Origin: Crossiella sp. SN42
GTDB lineage: Bacteria; Actinomycetota; Actinomycetes; Mycobacteriales; Pseudonocardiaceae
Assembly: GCF_023897065.1 (NCBI RefSeq)
Contig: NZ_JAMHIV010000019.1
Coordinates: forward strand, 62,001 to 126,000
Length of the DNA stretch: 64,000 nucleotides
Reading direction: 5' to 3'
Below the pieces are notes generated by a model. That model worked only from the letters and a program-made list of their open reading frames with translations, was not told where the DNA came from and did not search any database. Within the stretch, counting starts at the first letter, position 1. Each line of letters starts with the position of its first letter. Below are positions 25,427 through 33,342 of the stretch, one piece after another. Position numbers and translations under genes: made by a program.

Positions 25427-26281
25427 CTAGCCGCGCACCGCGTCCGCGACGAACTCGCGCAGCGACACCGCGGGCTGCCCGATCAGCTTCTCCAGGTCCC
25501 CGCGCGGCACGTCCAGCTCGCCCTGACCCAGCGCGCGGTAGAAGTCGACGATCAGCTCGACCAGGCCCGCGGGCAGTCCAGCGCCGAGCATCCCGGTCCT
25601 GGCCTCCTCCGGGGTGACCTCGGCGTAGGCGATGTCCTTGCCGGAGGCTTCCGCGATCAGCTTGGCGAAGTCGGCGTAGCTGTAGGACTCCGGCCCGCCC
25701 AGCTCATAGGTCGTGTTCTGGTGGCCGTCGGTGGTCAGCACCGCGGCCGCGGCCCGCGCGAAGTCCTCGCGCGCGGCCGGGGCGAACCGCCCGCCCTTGC
25801 TGGAGGTGGCCAGCACGCCGGTGGCCAGCGCGCCCGCGATGGTGCCCAGGTCGTTCTCGAAGTACCAGTTGTTGCGCAGGATCGTGTACGGGATGCCGCT
25901 GGCCTTGATCAGCTCCTCGGTGGGCCCGTGGGTCTGGGCCAGTGCGATGGTCGCGGTGTCCGCCGAGGTCAGCGAGGTGTAGTGGATGTGCTTCACCCCG
26001 GCGGCCTTGGCGGCCTCGATCGCGTTGGCGTGCTGGCGGAGCCGCTCGGCCGCGCTCTCCCCGTCGGTGGAGATGATCAGCAGCTTGTCCGCGCCGGCGA
26101 AGGCCGCGACCAGGGTCTCCGGGCGGTCGAAGTCGCCCTCGCGCAGCTGGATGCCCAGGTCGGCGCCCTTGGCCGGGGTGCGGACGCTGCCGACCACCTG
26201 TTCGGCCGGGAGCTTGGTCAGCAGGTGCTTGACCACGAGCCTGCCGAGCTGTCCGGTAGCGCCGGTCACCACGATCGTCAT
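25427..26281 (-). CDS. NmrA/QorB-like NAD(P)-binding SDR protein
   Basis: A 284-residue atypical short-chain dehydrogenase. It begins with the NAD(P)-binding motif MTIVVTGATGQLGRLVVKHL and has the QorB-like YTSLTSADTATIALAQTH and ILRNNWYFEND blocks. Relatives are quinone reductases or redox sensors. The ATG has AAGGAG 7 nt upstream. It is divergent from an HxlR regulator with a palindrome between them, an arrangement seen in many actinomycetes where HxlR proteins respond to quinones or electrophiles. Confidence 0.9.
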   Translation of the reverse strand: MTIVVTGATGQLGRLVVKHLLTKLPAEQVVGSVRTPAKGADLGIQLREGDFDRPETLVAAFAGADKLLIISTDGESAAERLRQHANAIEAAKAAGVKHIHYTSLTSADTATIALAQTHGPTEELIKASGIPYTILRNNWYFENDLGTIAGALATGVLATSSKGGRFAPAAREDFARAAAAVLTTDGHQNTTYELGGPESYSYADFAKLIAEASGKDIAYAEVTPEEARTGMLGAGLPAGLVELIVDFYRALGQGELDVPRGDLEKLIGQPAVSLREFVADAVRG

Positions 26282-26356
26282 TGCTGTCTCCTTGGCAGTG
26301 GGGTGCTCTTCCACCCCCTCCAACCGGCCACTGATCCCGATACTTCCCCAAAGTTA

Positions 26357-26379
26357 GTAATGACTTTGAAGTCAGTTAC
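26357..26379. promoter_or_regulatory. HxlR operator in the NmrA-like/HxlR divergent promoter
   Basis: A perfect TGACTT-TG-AAGTCA palindrome (26361-26374) extends outward to GTAA...TTAC with one unpaired base. It lies in the AT-rich 125-bp region between the divergent NmrA-like and HxlR genes and probably binds the HxlR dimer. Confidence 0.6.
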
Positions 26380-26406
26380 TATCCAAAGGGAACCAAAGGA
26401 GTCGAC

Positions 26407-26772
26407 GTGCTGGATTTTGATCCGACCGACCGGAACTGCCCGGCCCGGCAGCTGCTCGACCGCATCGGCGACCAGTGGACGGTGCTGATCGTGCTGTCGC
26501 TGTGCGCGGGGCCGAGGCGGTTCACCCAGATCGGCGAGGTGGTCAGCGGCATCTCGCAGAAGGTGCTCTCCCAGACGCTGCGCAGCCTGGTGCGCGACGG
26601 CATGCTCACCCGCACCGCCTACGCCGAGGTGCCGCCCAGGGTGGAGTACGCGCTCACCCCGCTCGGGCACAGCCTCGCCGACACCGTGTCCTACCTGGAC
26701 CGATGGGCTCGCGAGCACATGGCCGAGGTGCTGGCCGCGCGCGCGGAGTTCGACCAGGCCAAGGCCTCCTAG
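26407..26772 (+). CDS. HxlR-family transcriptional regulator
   Basis: A 121-residue winged-helix regulator of normal HxlR length. The signature NCPARQLLDRIGDQWTVLIV, then ISQKVLSQTLRSLVRDGMLTR and VEYALTPLGHSL, is complete. GTG at 26407 has AAAGGAG about 7 nt upstream. It probably represses the divergent NmrA-like gene and itself. The stop codon TAG lies inside the terminal inverted repeat of the palindromic element that starts at 26768. Confidence 0.93.
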   Translation: MLDFDPTDRNCPARQLLDRIGDQWTVLIVLSLCAGPRRFTQIGEVVSGISQKVLSQTLRSLVRDGMLTRTAYAEVPPRVEYALTPLGHSLADTVSYLDRWAREHMAEVLAARAEFDQAKAS

Positions 26773-26935
26773 GGCGTGTCCTCACAGTCCCGCCCGCGAT
26801 AGCCGCGCCGGTGCGGCCGCTGGCGGCACGGCCGGAACGCCCGAATACGTCCGGTATGAGGCCGTCCCGGCCGCACCGCCAGCGACCGAACCGATCACGA
26901 CTCTCGCAGACGGGACTGTGAGGACACGCCCTAGG
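26768..26935. mobile_element. MITE-like palindromic element between convergent genes
   Basis: A 168-bp element bounded by perfect 25-bp inverted repeats (26768-26792 and 26911-26935, outer end CCTAGGGCG). The interior is also imperfectly palindromic (CGCTGGCGG and CGGCCGG blocks recur in inverted orientation), so the whole element can fold into one long hairpin. It has no coding capacity. The TAG stop codons of both flanking convergent genes lie inside its ends. It could be a MITE that was mobilised in trans, or a large bidirectional terminator; I see no clear target-site duplication. Confidence 0.6.
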
Positions 26936-27545
26936 CGCTCCACCGGGACCGGCCGCGCCAGGCCGGGTCGCGGCCGAGGAAGGCGAGCAGGAACTCCGCC
27001 GCGCCCGCGTCCGGCCCCTCGCTGACCACCGGGCCGAACCGGTGCGGCCGGTCGGCCTGGCTGACGAACAGCGGCGCCAGCTCCAGCAGCTCCCTGGCCA
27101 GGGACTCCGGCAGCGGCAGGTCGCCGTCGCAGGCCACGGCCAGGTCCCAGCCGTGCGCCGCGACCTCCACCGCGCCGGTGGTGACCACCAGCGTCGCGGT
27201 GATCGGACAGCCGGCCACCGCGACCAGGTCAGGGCCGCCCTCCGCGCGCCGCCAGCTGCGCACCAGCCGGTCGGCGTGCACCCGGACGCTGTCCAGCAGG
27301 TCGGCGGCGGGTTCCTCGCGGCGGGCCGGGGTCAGCGCGACCTGACCGAGGTCGGCGGCCTCGGCCAGCGCGGCCATCGAGTCCTCCAGGTGCCGCAGCA
27401 GCGCTCGCACGTCCCAGTCCCGGCACGGGGTCGGCCAGCTCAGCCTCGCCGGGGTCACCAGGTCCAGGCCGCCCATGGCGTACCGGACCGAGCGCGTCAG
27501 CAGCTCGACCCCGCCCAGCAGCGCTCCCCCACCTGTCCCGGTCAT
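26931..27545 (-). CDS. TIGR03086-family metal-binding protein
   Basis: A 204-residue DinB/maleylpyruvate-isomerase N-terminal fold protein. The helical bundle has the metal-site histidines in VRALLRHLEDS (about residue 52) and VAAHGWDLAVA (about residue 130). Function is unknown; relatives include mycothiol-dependent isomerases. ATG at 27545 has GGAGG about 10 nt upstream. Its stop codon lies in the right terminal repeat of the palindromic element. It is divergent from the MFS exporter gene. Confidence 0.82.
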   Translation of the reverse strand: MTGTGGGALLGGVELLTRSVRYAMGGLDLVTPARLSWPTPCRDWDVRALLRHLEDSMAALAEAADLGQVALTPARREEPAADLLDSVRVHADRLVRSWRRAEGGPDLVAVAGCPITATLVVTTGAVEVAAHGWDLAVACDGDLPLPESLARELLELAPLFVSQADRPHRFGPVVSEGPDAGAAEFLLAFLGRDPAWRGRSRWSA

Positions 27546-27689
27546 CGCGGCCCGGCCTCCTGTCCGCGCCACGGTCGCAGCGCTTGTCAGTACAGACCCG
27601 GAAACCGGCCGGGAGTCATCGGCCACCGATGAGTTTTCCGTCCGGGACGGGTCACAACCGGTGAGACCCACACACGGGAAGGCCTCACG

Positions 27690-29243
27690 ATGACCACCAC
27701 CTCGCCCAGCCGGGCCGGCCGCCGGGAATGGCTCGGGCTGGCCGTGCTGGCCCTGCCCACCCTGCTGCTCGCGCTGGACATGAGCGTGCTCTACCTGGCG
27801 TTGCCGCAGCTCAGTCGCGATCTCGGCGCGGACGGCACCCAGCAGCTGTGGATCATGGACAGTTACGGGTTCATGATCGCCGGGTTCCTGGTGACCATGG
27901 GCACCCTGGGCGACCGGATCGGGCGGCGCAAGCTGCTGCTGATCGGCGGGGCCGCCTTCGGCGCGGCCTCGGTGCTGGCGGCACTGTCCACCAGCCCGGA
28001 GATGCTGATCATCACCAGGGGTGTGCTGGGCATCGCCGGGGCCACCCTGATGCCCTCCACGCTGGCGCTGCTGACCACCATGTTCACCGATGCCCGGCAG
28101 CGCGGGGTGGCGATCTCGGTGTGGATGAGCTGCTTCATGGGCGGCTCCGCGCTCGGGCCGATCATCGGCGGGGTGCTGCTGGAGCGGTTCTGGTGGGGGT
28201 CGGCGTTCCTGCTGGGCGTGCCGGTGATGCTGGTGCTGCTGGTGACCGGGCCGCTGCTGCTGCCGGAGTACCGCAAGCCGGATGCCGGGCGGATCGACCT
28301 GGTCAGCGTGGGGCTGTCGCTGGCCGCGATCCTGCCGGTGGTGTACGGGCTGAAGGAGCTGGCCAAGAACGGCCCCGCAGTGGTCCCCGCGCTGGCGATC
28401 GTGACCGGGCTCGTCTTCGGCGTGGCCTTCGCGCGTCGGCAGCGGCGGTTGCCCGATCCGGTGCTGGACCTGCGGTTGTTCGCCAACCGGACCTTCTCCT
28501 CGGCGCTGGTGGTGTGGCTGGGCTTTGGCGTGATCCAGGGCGGCAGCTACCTGTTCTTCACGCTGTACCTGCAGACCGTGGTCGGGCTGACGCCCTTGCA
28601 GGCCGGGTTGTGGCTGGTGCTGCCCGCCACGGCGATGGTGGCCGGGTCAATGGCCGCGCCGATGATCGCGCGGCGGGTCCGGCCGGGACTGGTGATCGCC
28701 AGCGGGCTGGGCGTGGGCGCGGTGGCGTACCTGTGGCTGACCGGGCTGGACGGGTCGGCTTCGCTGTCGGTGCTGCTGCCGGGGCTGGTGGTCTCGCTGA
28801 TCGGACTCGGGCTGGCCGCCGCGCTGGGCACCGAGCTGATCGTCGGCGCGGCGCCCGCCGAGCGGGCCGGATCGGCGGCCGCGCTGTCGGAGACCAGCGG
28901 CGAGCTGGGGATCGCGCTGGGTGTGGCGCTGGTGGGCAGTGTGGTGACCGCGGTCTACCGCGACGCCCTCACCTTGCCTGCCGGACTGCCGGCCGAGGCC
29001 GCCGAGACCGCCCGCGAGGGCATCGCGAGCGCCCTGGCCGTCGCCGGCCGCCTCCCCGAGGCCGCACCCTTACTCTCCGCAGCCAGAGACGCCTTCACCA
29101 CCGCCGTCACCACGATGGCGGGACTCAGCGCACTGGGGTTTGCCCTGCTGGCAGCCCTGGCCGCTCTCACCCTCCGCAACACCACCCCACCTGATTCAGC
29201 GAACCATGGTCACACGATGGAAGATTGCCCCCAAAGAATATAG
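27690..29243 (+). CDS. MFS drug exporter, DHA2 (EmrB/QacA) family
   Basis: A 517-residue inner-membrane proton antiporter of the 14-helix DHA2 family. The first helix has the family LDMSVLYLALPQL motif; motif A GDRIGRRKLLL lies between helices 2 and 3 and the antiporter motif C near GSALGPIIGGVLLE (helix 5). Such pumps export antibiotics or dyes; no self-resistance context is evident. It stands alone between the divergent TIGR03086 gene and alkB. Its stop codon TAG overlaps the LexA box of alkB. Confidence 0.93.
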   Translation: MTTTSPSRAGRREWLGLAVLALPTLLLALDMSVLYLALPQLSRDLGADGTQQLWIMDSYGFMIAGFLVTMGTLGDRIGRRKLLLIGGAAFGAASVLAALSTSPEMLIITRGVLGIAGATLMPSTLALLTTMFTDARQRGVAISVWMSCFMGGSALGPIIGGVLLERFWWGSAFLLGVPVMLVLLVTGPLLLPEYRKPDAGRIDLVSVGLSLAAILPVVYGLKELAKNGPAVVPALAIVTGLVFGVAFARRQRRLPDPVLDLRLFANRTFSSALVVWLGFGVIQGGSYLFFTLYLQTVVGLTPLQAGLWLVLPATAMVAGSMAAPMIARRVRPGLVIASGLGVGAVAYLWLTGLDGSASLSVLLPGLVVSLIGLGLAAALGTELIVGAAPAERAGSAAALSETSGELGIALGVALVGSVVTAVYRDALTLPAGLPAEAAETAREGIASALAVAGRLPEAAPLLSAARDAFTTAVTTMAGLSALGFALLAALAALTLRNTTPPDSANHGHTMEDCPQRI

Positions 29244-29256
29244 AACACGTGTTCGA
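29241..29256 (+). promoter_or_regulatory. LexA (SOS) box before alkB
   Basis: TAGAACACGTGTTCGA matches TCGAAC-N4-GTTCGA with one mismatch (A for C at position 2). A -10-like TAATCT at 29265-29270 ends 6 nt before the alkB ATG, so alkB may be leaderless and the box would cover the upstream promoter half. Confidence 0.78.
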
Positions 29257-29276
29257 TCGCGGGCTAATCTCGAGTC

Positions 29277-29900
29277 ATGACCCCAGCCCTGCAAGCCTCC
29301 CTCTTCGACCAGGCCGAACCCGGCCTGGCCCCCTTGCCCCAGGCCCAGCGCACCCACCTCGCGCACGGCGCCTGGATCGACGTCCTGCCCGCCTGGCTGA
29401 CCGGCGCCGACGAGCTGTTCGAGCACCTGGTCCACGAGGTGCCCTGGCAGGCCGAACGCCGCCAGATGTACGACCGCGTCGTCGACGTCCCCCGTCTGCT
29501 CTGCTTCTATCCGGAGTCCGCCGCCCTGCCCAGCCCGGTGCTCACCGCCGCCCGCGACGCCCTCAACCAGCACTACGCCGCCGAGCTCGGCGAACCCTTC
29601 CGCACCGCGGGCCTGTGCTACTACCGCGACGGCCAGGACAGCGTCGCCTGGCACGGCGACACCCTGGGCCGGGGCGCCACCGAGGACACCATGGTCGCCA
29701 TCCTCTCCGTCGGCGCACCCCGCCCGCTCTTACTCCGGCCCCGAGGCGGCGGCGAGACGATCCGCCGCTCGCTGGGCCACGGCGACCTGATCGTCATGGG
29801 CGGCTCCTGCCAACGAACCTGGGAACACGCCATCCCCAAGACCAGCAAACCGGTAGGCCCCAGGATCAGCATCCAGTTCCGCCCCCGAGGCGTCCGCTAG
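29277..29900 (+). CDS. alkB: AlkB-like alpha-ketoglutarate-dependent dioxygenase
   Basis: A 207-residue Fe(II)/2-oxoglutarate dioxygenase that would repair alkylated DNA or RNA bases by oxidative demethylation. The iron facial triad is visible: WHGDTLG (His-x-Asp, about residues 123-125) and WEHAIPK (distal His, near 182); the 2-oxoglutarate-binding arginines are in PRISIQFR near 197. The nucleotide-recognition lid contains CYYRDGQDSVAWH. A LexA box 20 nt upstream predicts SOS induction, fitting a repair role. No Shine-Dalgarno precedes the ATG, consistent with a leaderless transcript. Confidence 0.9.
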   Translation: MTPALQASLFDQAEPGLAPLPQAQRTHLAHGAWIDVLPAWLTGADELFEHLVHEVPWQAERRQMYDRVVDVPRLLCFYPESAALPSPVLTAARDALNQHYAAELGEPFRTAGLCYYRDGQDSVAWHGDTLGRGATEDTMVAILSVGAPRPLLLRPRGGGETIRRSLGHGDLIVMGGSCQRTWEHAIPKTSKPVGPRISIQFRPRGVR

Positions 29901-30434
29901 CCCGCACTCCGCGACCGCGACTCACAACCCACCGCCCCCACACGCTGAACCAGCCGCGCCCAATCCCCACCCTGACCGCGCAGCTCAATGCACCCAGTCT
30001 GGCCCGCACCACTCAGACCGCGACACCCTGTCCACCACCCTCGGCCAGCCCAGTCGCACACAAGCCGAGCCCCGCTCTGCCCACCCCGCTCTGCCCAGCC
30101 CCGAACCGGGCATCCCCGGTCTCCAAGCCCCGCACCACCCAGCTCAGCACCACCCTCCGCCAGCCCACGCCACCGGCCCGCCCCACCCATCCCCGGGCGC
30201 CCCGACCAGCACCACCCCGCCTCACGGTCCAACAACACCGAACGCCAACAACCACACCCACCACCAACCCCAGCCGTCCACCTCGCCCACCACCCCAAGC
30301 CCGGCCACCCGCCACCTCCCCCATCCAGCGACGCTTGCGCCGATCACTCCGGCGCGATGGGACGTCAGCCGCCGGTTATGGGTACATTTCTCCGTGACCC
30401 AGGGCGAGGACGGCCTGGAGATAGGACCGCCGAG
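29901..30434. repeat. C-skewed low-complexity intergenic tract
   Basis: More than 500 bases between alkB and the next gene. To about 30330 the + strand is strongly C-rich, made of degenerate CCCAGCC, CCCCGC and CACCACC words, and open in several frames without codon structure. I see no RNA gene or promoter in it except possibly near 30376-30420, where the composition returns to normal. No real protein gene is supported here. Confidence 0.6.
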
Positions 30435-30818
30435 ATGAACGCCCGGCCTGCGGAGAGCAGCACCGCCCTGGAGGTCTCAGCGGCGGCGTGCCGTCAGGCG
30501 CGGCTGCTGGTGCGGGCGACGTTGGCCGGCTGGGGCGTGACCGGCGCGGTAGTCGAGGACGCGATGCTGGTCGCCAACGAGCTGGTGGCCAACGTGGTCG
30601 ACCATGCCCAGGGTCCACTGCGCCTCGAACTGCTGCCCAGGACGGGCGGCGTGCTGATCCGGGTCAGCGACGGCAGCCCGACGCCGCCTCAGTTGCACCG
30701 GGGCCCGGTGGACTCGGTGCGCCGGCGCGGCCTGCAACTGGTCGAGGCGCTCTCGGTCCGCTGGGGCCACCAGCCGACCGGCCAGGGCAAGATCGTCTGG
30801 GCGGAGCTGACCGACTAG
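30435..30818 (+). CDS. HATPase_c_2 ATP-binding protein (anti-sigma/RsbW-like)
   Basis: A 127-residue single-domain GHKL ATPase of the kind used as anti-sigma factors or short regulators in actinomycetes. The N box is LVANELVANVVDHA (about residue 56), the G1 region is VLIRVSDGSPTPPQ near 78, and a RRRGLQLVEALSVRWG G2 loop near 97. ATG at 30435 has AGGA about 10 nt upstream. No sigma factor or antagonist gene lies beside it, so the partner is unknown. It converges on the IscA-like gene. Confidence 0.87.
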   Translation: MNARPAESSTALEVSAAACRQARLLVRATLAGWGVTGAVVEDAMLVANELVANVVDHAQGPLRLELLPRTGGVLIRVSDGSPTPPQLHRGPVDSVRRRGLQLVEALSVRWGHQPTGQGKIVWAELTD

Positions 30819-30919
30819 ACCCGGCCCGGCGAGAACCGGACCAGCGGGCGACCTGCCTCGGCCAAGCCCCGCCGGTCCGCGACGGTGACCTCCTTCGTCC
30901 CGGGTAGCCGGTTGGTTCG

Positions 30920-31225
30920 CTAGTTGCTCACGGGCGGCGCGGCCTGCTCGCCCAAAGCGAACGACAGCTGCCCCTGCTCGTCGACCTCCGCGTCCAGGAT
31001 CTTGTCGTCCAGGAACTCGGCGGCCTGGGGGTCCAGGAAGACGTGGGCGCCCTCGCCGACCAGCACCTGGTCGTCCTGTTCCGGCGCGGGGGCGATGGTC
31101 ATCTGCAGTTCACCGGGGTGATCCACACCGGAGGCGGAAAAGCGCAGGCCAGAGCCGTCGGGCACGCCATCGGCGGCCATGATGGTGCGAACGACCTCGA
31201 TGGCCGTGGGCGTGAGAGCGAGCAT
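30920..31225 (-). CDS. HesB/IscA-like protein without cysteines
   Basis: A 101-residue protein with the HesB/IscA core fold pattern: LTPTAIEVVRTIM at the N terminus, GLRFSASG near residue 26 and HVFLDPQAAEFLDDKILDAE near 62. True IscA proteins carry three conserved cysteines that bind iron or the Fe-S cluster; this one has none at all, so it is unlikely to be an Fe-S carrier. Similar cysteine-free members occur in actinomycetes, as far as I recall, with unknown role. ATG at 31225 has GGAGGG 9 nt upstream. Divergent from a TetR gene. Confidence 0.8.
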   Translation of the reverse strand: MLALTPTAIEVVRTIMAADGVPDGSGLRFSASGVDHPGELQMTIAPAPEQDDQVLVGEGAHVFLDPQAAEFLDDKILDAEVDEQGQLSFALGEQAAPPVSN

Positions 31226-31311
31226 CGGTGGGTTCCCTCCGTAGTCGGCACGGCTGTCGAAGTGGGCCACGCTAGTCGCGGTCCTTGCGCCGCGCAGCGC
31301 CAACCTTTGGC

Positions 31312-31346
31312 GTGTACTTGCGGTACACCCCGCTAGTGCGCACTAT
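31312..31346 (+). promoter_or_regulatory. Leaderless TetR promoter with two palindromes
   Basis: A -35 TTGCGG (31318-31323) and a -10 CACTAT (31341-31346) are separated by exactly 17 nt and the ATG at 31353 falls about 7 nt after the -10, so the TetR mRNA is likely leaderless. GTGTAC-N5-GTACAC (31312-31328) overlaps the -35 and the perfect 12-bp palindrome TAGTGCGCACTA (31334-31345) overlaps the -10. Both could be operators for the TetR protein itself. Confidence 0.65.
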
Positions 31347-31352
31347 TGGTTC

Positions 31353-31964
31353 ATGCCCTTGCCGCGCTACTTCCGGTTACCCACCGAGCGCCGTCGACAC
31401 GTCCTGGATGTCGCTCGAGCGCATTTCGCCACCGACGGCCTGGGCACCGCCTCCTACAACAAGATCATCGCCGCCGCGGGAATCTCCAAGACCAGCGCCT
31501 ACCAGTACTTCGACGGCCGGGACGACCTGCTCACGGCAGTGGTCGCCGACGCACGCGAACGCCTGGCCGACACCCTCGGCACCTGGCCAGGCACGCTCAC
31601 CCGCGCCGACTTCTGGCGAGAGCTGCGCGCAGGCGCCACCCGCCTGCTCGCCCACCTGCAAGCCACCCCAGCGGACCTGGCGGTAGCCGTGGCGACGATC
31701 ACGGTCGACGCGGACCGCCGCCTGGAGGAATGGCTGGACGCGATGCTCGCCGACGGCCGCGCGCTGGGACTCGTGCAACCGGAAGTGGATCCAGAGCTGA
31801 TGCGGGCCGCCACGGCCGCGGTGGTCCGGGCCGCGAACGGGTGGCTGGCGACCCGGCTGGATACCGCGCGACCACGGGTGCCAGCGGAGCCACAGGTGCC
31901 GGCGGAGTTGTGGCGGCTGCTGGTCGGGTTGTGGTCCGCGCCGGAGCCGGTCGACGCGGACTGA
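31353..31964 (+). CDS. TetR-family transcriptional regulator
   Basis: A 203-residue regulator. The N-terminal helix-turn-helix is NKIIAAAGISKTSAYQYFDG (residues about 34-53). The C-terminal domain is all-helical and ends with an acidic/proline-rich tail. Its probable promoter is leaderless and carries palindromes on both promoter hexamers, arguing for autorepression. No obvious target gene other than the divergent cysteine-free IscA-like gene is adjacent. Confidence 0.9.
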   Translation: MPLPRYFRLPTERRRHVLDVARAHFATDGLGTASYNKIIAAAGISKTSAYQYFDGRDDLLTAVVADARERLADTLGTWPGTLTRADFWRELRAGATRLLAHLQATPADLAVAVATITVDADRRLEEWLDAMLADGRALGLVQPEVDPELMRAATAAVVRAANGWLATRLDTARPRVPAEPQVPAELWRLLVGLWSAPEPVDAD

Positions 31965-32585
31965 ACCGGCGGCTGGCTCCGAGCGGCCCGAATCGCCACA
32001 GGGCGAGCGGACGCCGCCAGAGCACACCCGAACTGCCCTCACCCCAACTGCGCCACGCCGACCGAGCCGTCGCCGACCGACCTCACGCCGACCCACGCCG
32101 ACCCGCGCCGACCCGCGCCGACGCCGATCGAGCCCGCGCCGCGCCAGCCCGGCCGGGTCGCCCCCACTCGACCAGCCGGGCCGCCCCCAGCTGGCCGACT
32201 CCAGCCAGACCAGCCCAGTCCGACTGAACCCACGCGGCCGAAGCCGACGCGGATCGAGCCCGGCCAGCGCGGATCGGTCCATCCAGGCCTGTCCAGCGCG
32301 AGATCGGTCCGTTCATGCCCAGCCCAGCCCATCCCGCGCGCGGGCCGTTGCACGCCGCCCGAGCCGGTGCACGCTGGCGTGGGGTGCTGCACCCCACGTG
32401 GGCTGCTCCGTGCCTCGTGGGCCGTTGCACGCCGCCCGGCCGCTGCACGCCGCGTGGGCTGCTGCATTCTCCGTGGCCCGTTGGAGCCCGCCCGGGACGC
32501 TGCACGCCGCCCAGCCCACGACATCCCGCGCGCGGGCTGCTGAATGCCGCGTGCGCAGCCGTGTCGCTTCCCGCGGCCTCCGCTG
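31965..32585. repeat. C-skewed low-complexity intergenic tract with short tandem repeats
   Basis: About 620 bases downstream of the TetR gene in which the + strand is C-rich. It includes a 10-bp tandem repeat near 32081 and, between 32310 and 32560, recurring GCACGCCGC(C)CG words bounded by two copies of ATCCCGCGCGCGGGC. It is open in several frames but shows no codon bias, start or Shine-Dalgarno typical of a gene. It ends at the 74-bp repeat copy. Confidence 0.6.
32081..32120. repeat. 10-bp tandem repeat, four copies
   Basis: Four near-identical 10-bp units of the type ACCCGCGCCG, within the C-skewed tract downstream of the TetR gene. Confidence 0.7.
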
Positions 32586-32659
32586 CCCCGCCCGCGCCTC
32601 CGCTTCCTCTGCGGAACGCTTTTCAAGCCGAAAAGGTTGCTTTCCGTCTTGATCTTCGG
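32586..32659 (+). repeat. 74-bp repeat, copy A (inverted copy at 55627-55700)
   Basis: Base-for-base identical, over 74 bp, to the reverse complement of 55627-55700. The interior is AT-rich for this genome and contains a CTTTTC-N5-GAAAAG hairpin (32619-32635). Its 5' side in this orientation is a C-skewed repetitive tract, as it is at the other copy. It lies 47 nt after-stop of the minus-strand membrane protein gene. It contains no start codon context or known RNA motif I can name. Confidence 0.85.
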
Positions 32660-32706
32660 GCTGGGCCGGGTGTCATCCGGTCCGGCCTGCGCGTCCGACC
32701 GCCGGC

Positions 32707-33342
32707 TCAGCCGAGGCTGGTGACGAACTTGGCTACTGCGTCGGGGCGGAGTCGTTGGGCCATTCTGCCCTGGGGGGCGAGGCTGGCCAGGCGGTACAGG
32801 GGGCGGTCTGGGGCGGCGTCGCCGCGGGCCTCGGAGCGGAGCTGGGCCACCAATAGTTCCGAGTAGACCAGGGCGTGGGCCTCGCCTGCGGTGGCCAGCA
32901 CGTCGGCCAGGCGGCGCAGGGCCAGGATGCCGAGTTCGCGGCCGCCGACGCCGGCGTAGGTGGCCAGGGCGAGGTTGAGGGTCTGGTTCTTTGGCGGGCC
33001 GGAGATCAGCAGGCCTACTGTGCGGGCGCCGCGGACGTCGGTGACCAGCAGTTCCAGCCGGCTGGCGGCGCGCAGGTCGACGCGGCGGGTGCCGATCGCG
33101 CGGACCGACACCACCCCGTCCTGCAGCCACACCTTGCGCCGGGCCTCGGTGACCGCGAGCAGCACCAGCGGCAGCGCGACGATCGCCGCCGCGATCAAAC
33201 CGACCACCGCGCCGCCGAAGAGCCCGAACAGACCACCGAGGGCACCGCCCAGCAGCACCGCGCCGATGGCCACCGCGCCGGCTCGTCTGCGCAGCAGCGC
33301 GGAGTCCAGCAGGTTCAGCGGGATCCGTTCGCCGGGAGTCAC
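32707..33342 (-). CDS. Hypothetical two-helix membrane protein coupled to hisS
   Basis: Unrecognised 211-residue protein. Two adjacent hydrophobic helices occupy about residues 22-65 ([21 protein letters not shown] and [20 protein letters not shown]), followed by a cytoplasmic-looking domain with a strand-rich PH-like pattern ([21 protein letters not shown]). GTG at 33342 overlaps the hisS stop (GTGA), so it is translated with hisS. The long codon-biased frame supports a real gene; function unknown. Confidence 0.75.
   Translation of the reverse strand: MTPGERIPLNLLDSALLRRRAGAVAIGAVLLGGALGGLFGLFGGAVVGLIAAAIVALPLVLLAVTEARRKVWLQDGVVSVRAIGTRRVDLRAASRLELLVTDVRGARTVGLLISGPPKNQTLNLALATYAGVGGRELGILALRRLADVLATAGEAHALVYSELLVAQLRSEARGDAAPDRPLYRLASLAPQGRMAQRLRPDAVAKFVTSLG

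Noticed and set aside
29988-30434. 5' extension of the HATPase gene through the C-skewed tract
   Set aside because: The extension is Pro/Ser/His low complexity following the repeat words, with no start-site signal; the ATG at 30435 gives a full-length family member.
32039-33130. Basic Gly/Arg/Pro-rich open frame over 74-bp copy A and the skewed tract
   Set aside because: It overlaps the well-supported membrane protein gene on the same strand in another frame and follows repeat periodicity, not codon bias.
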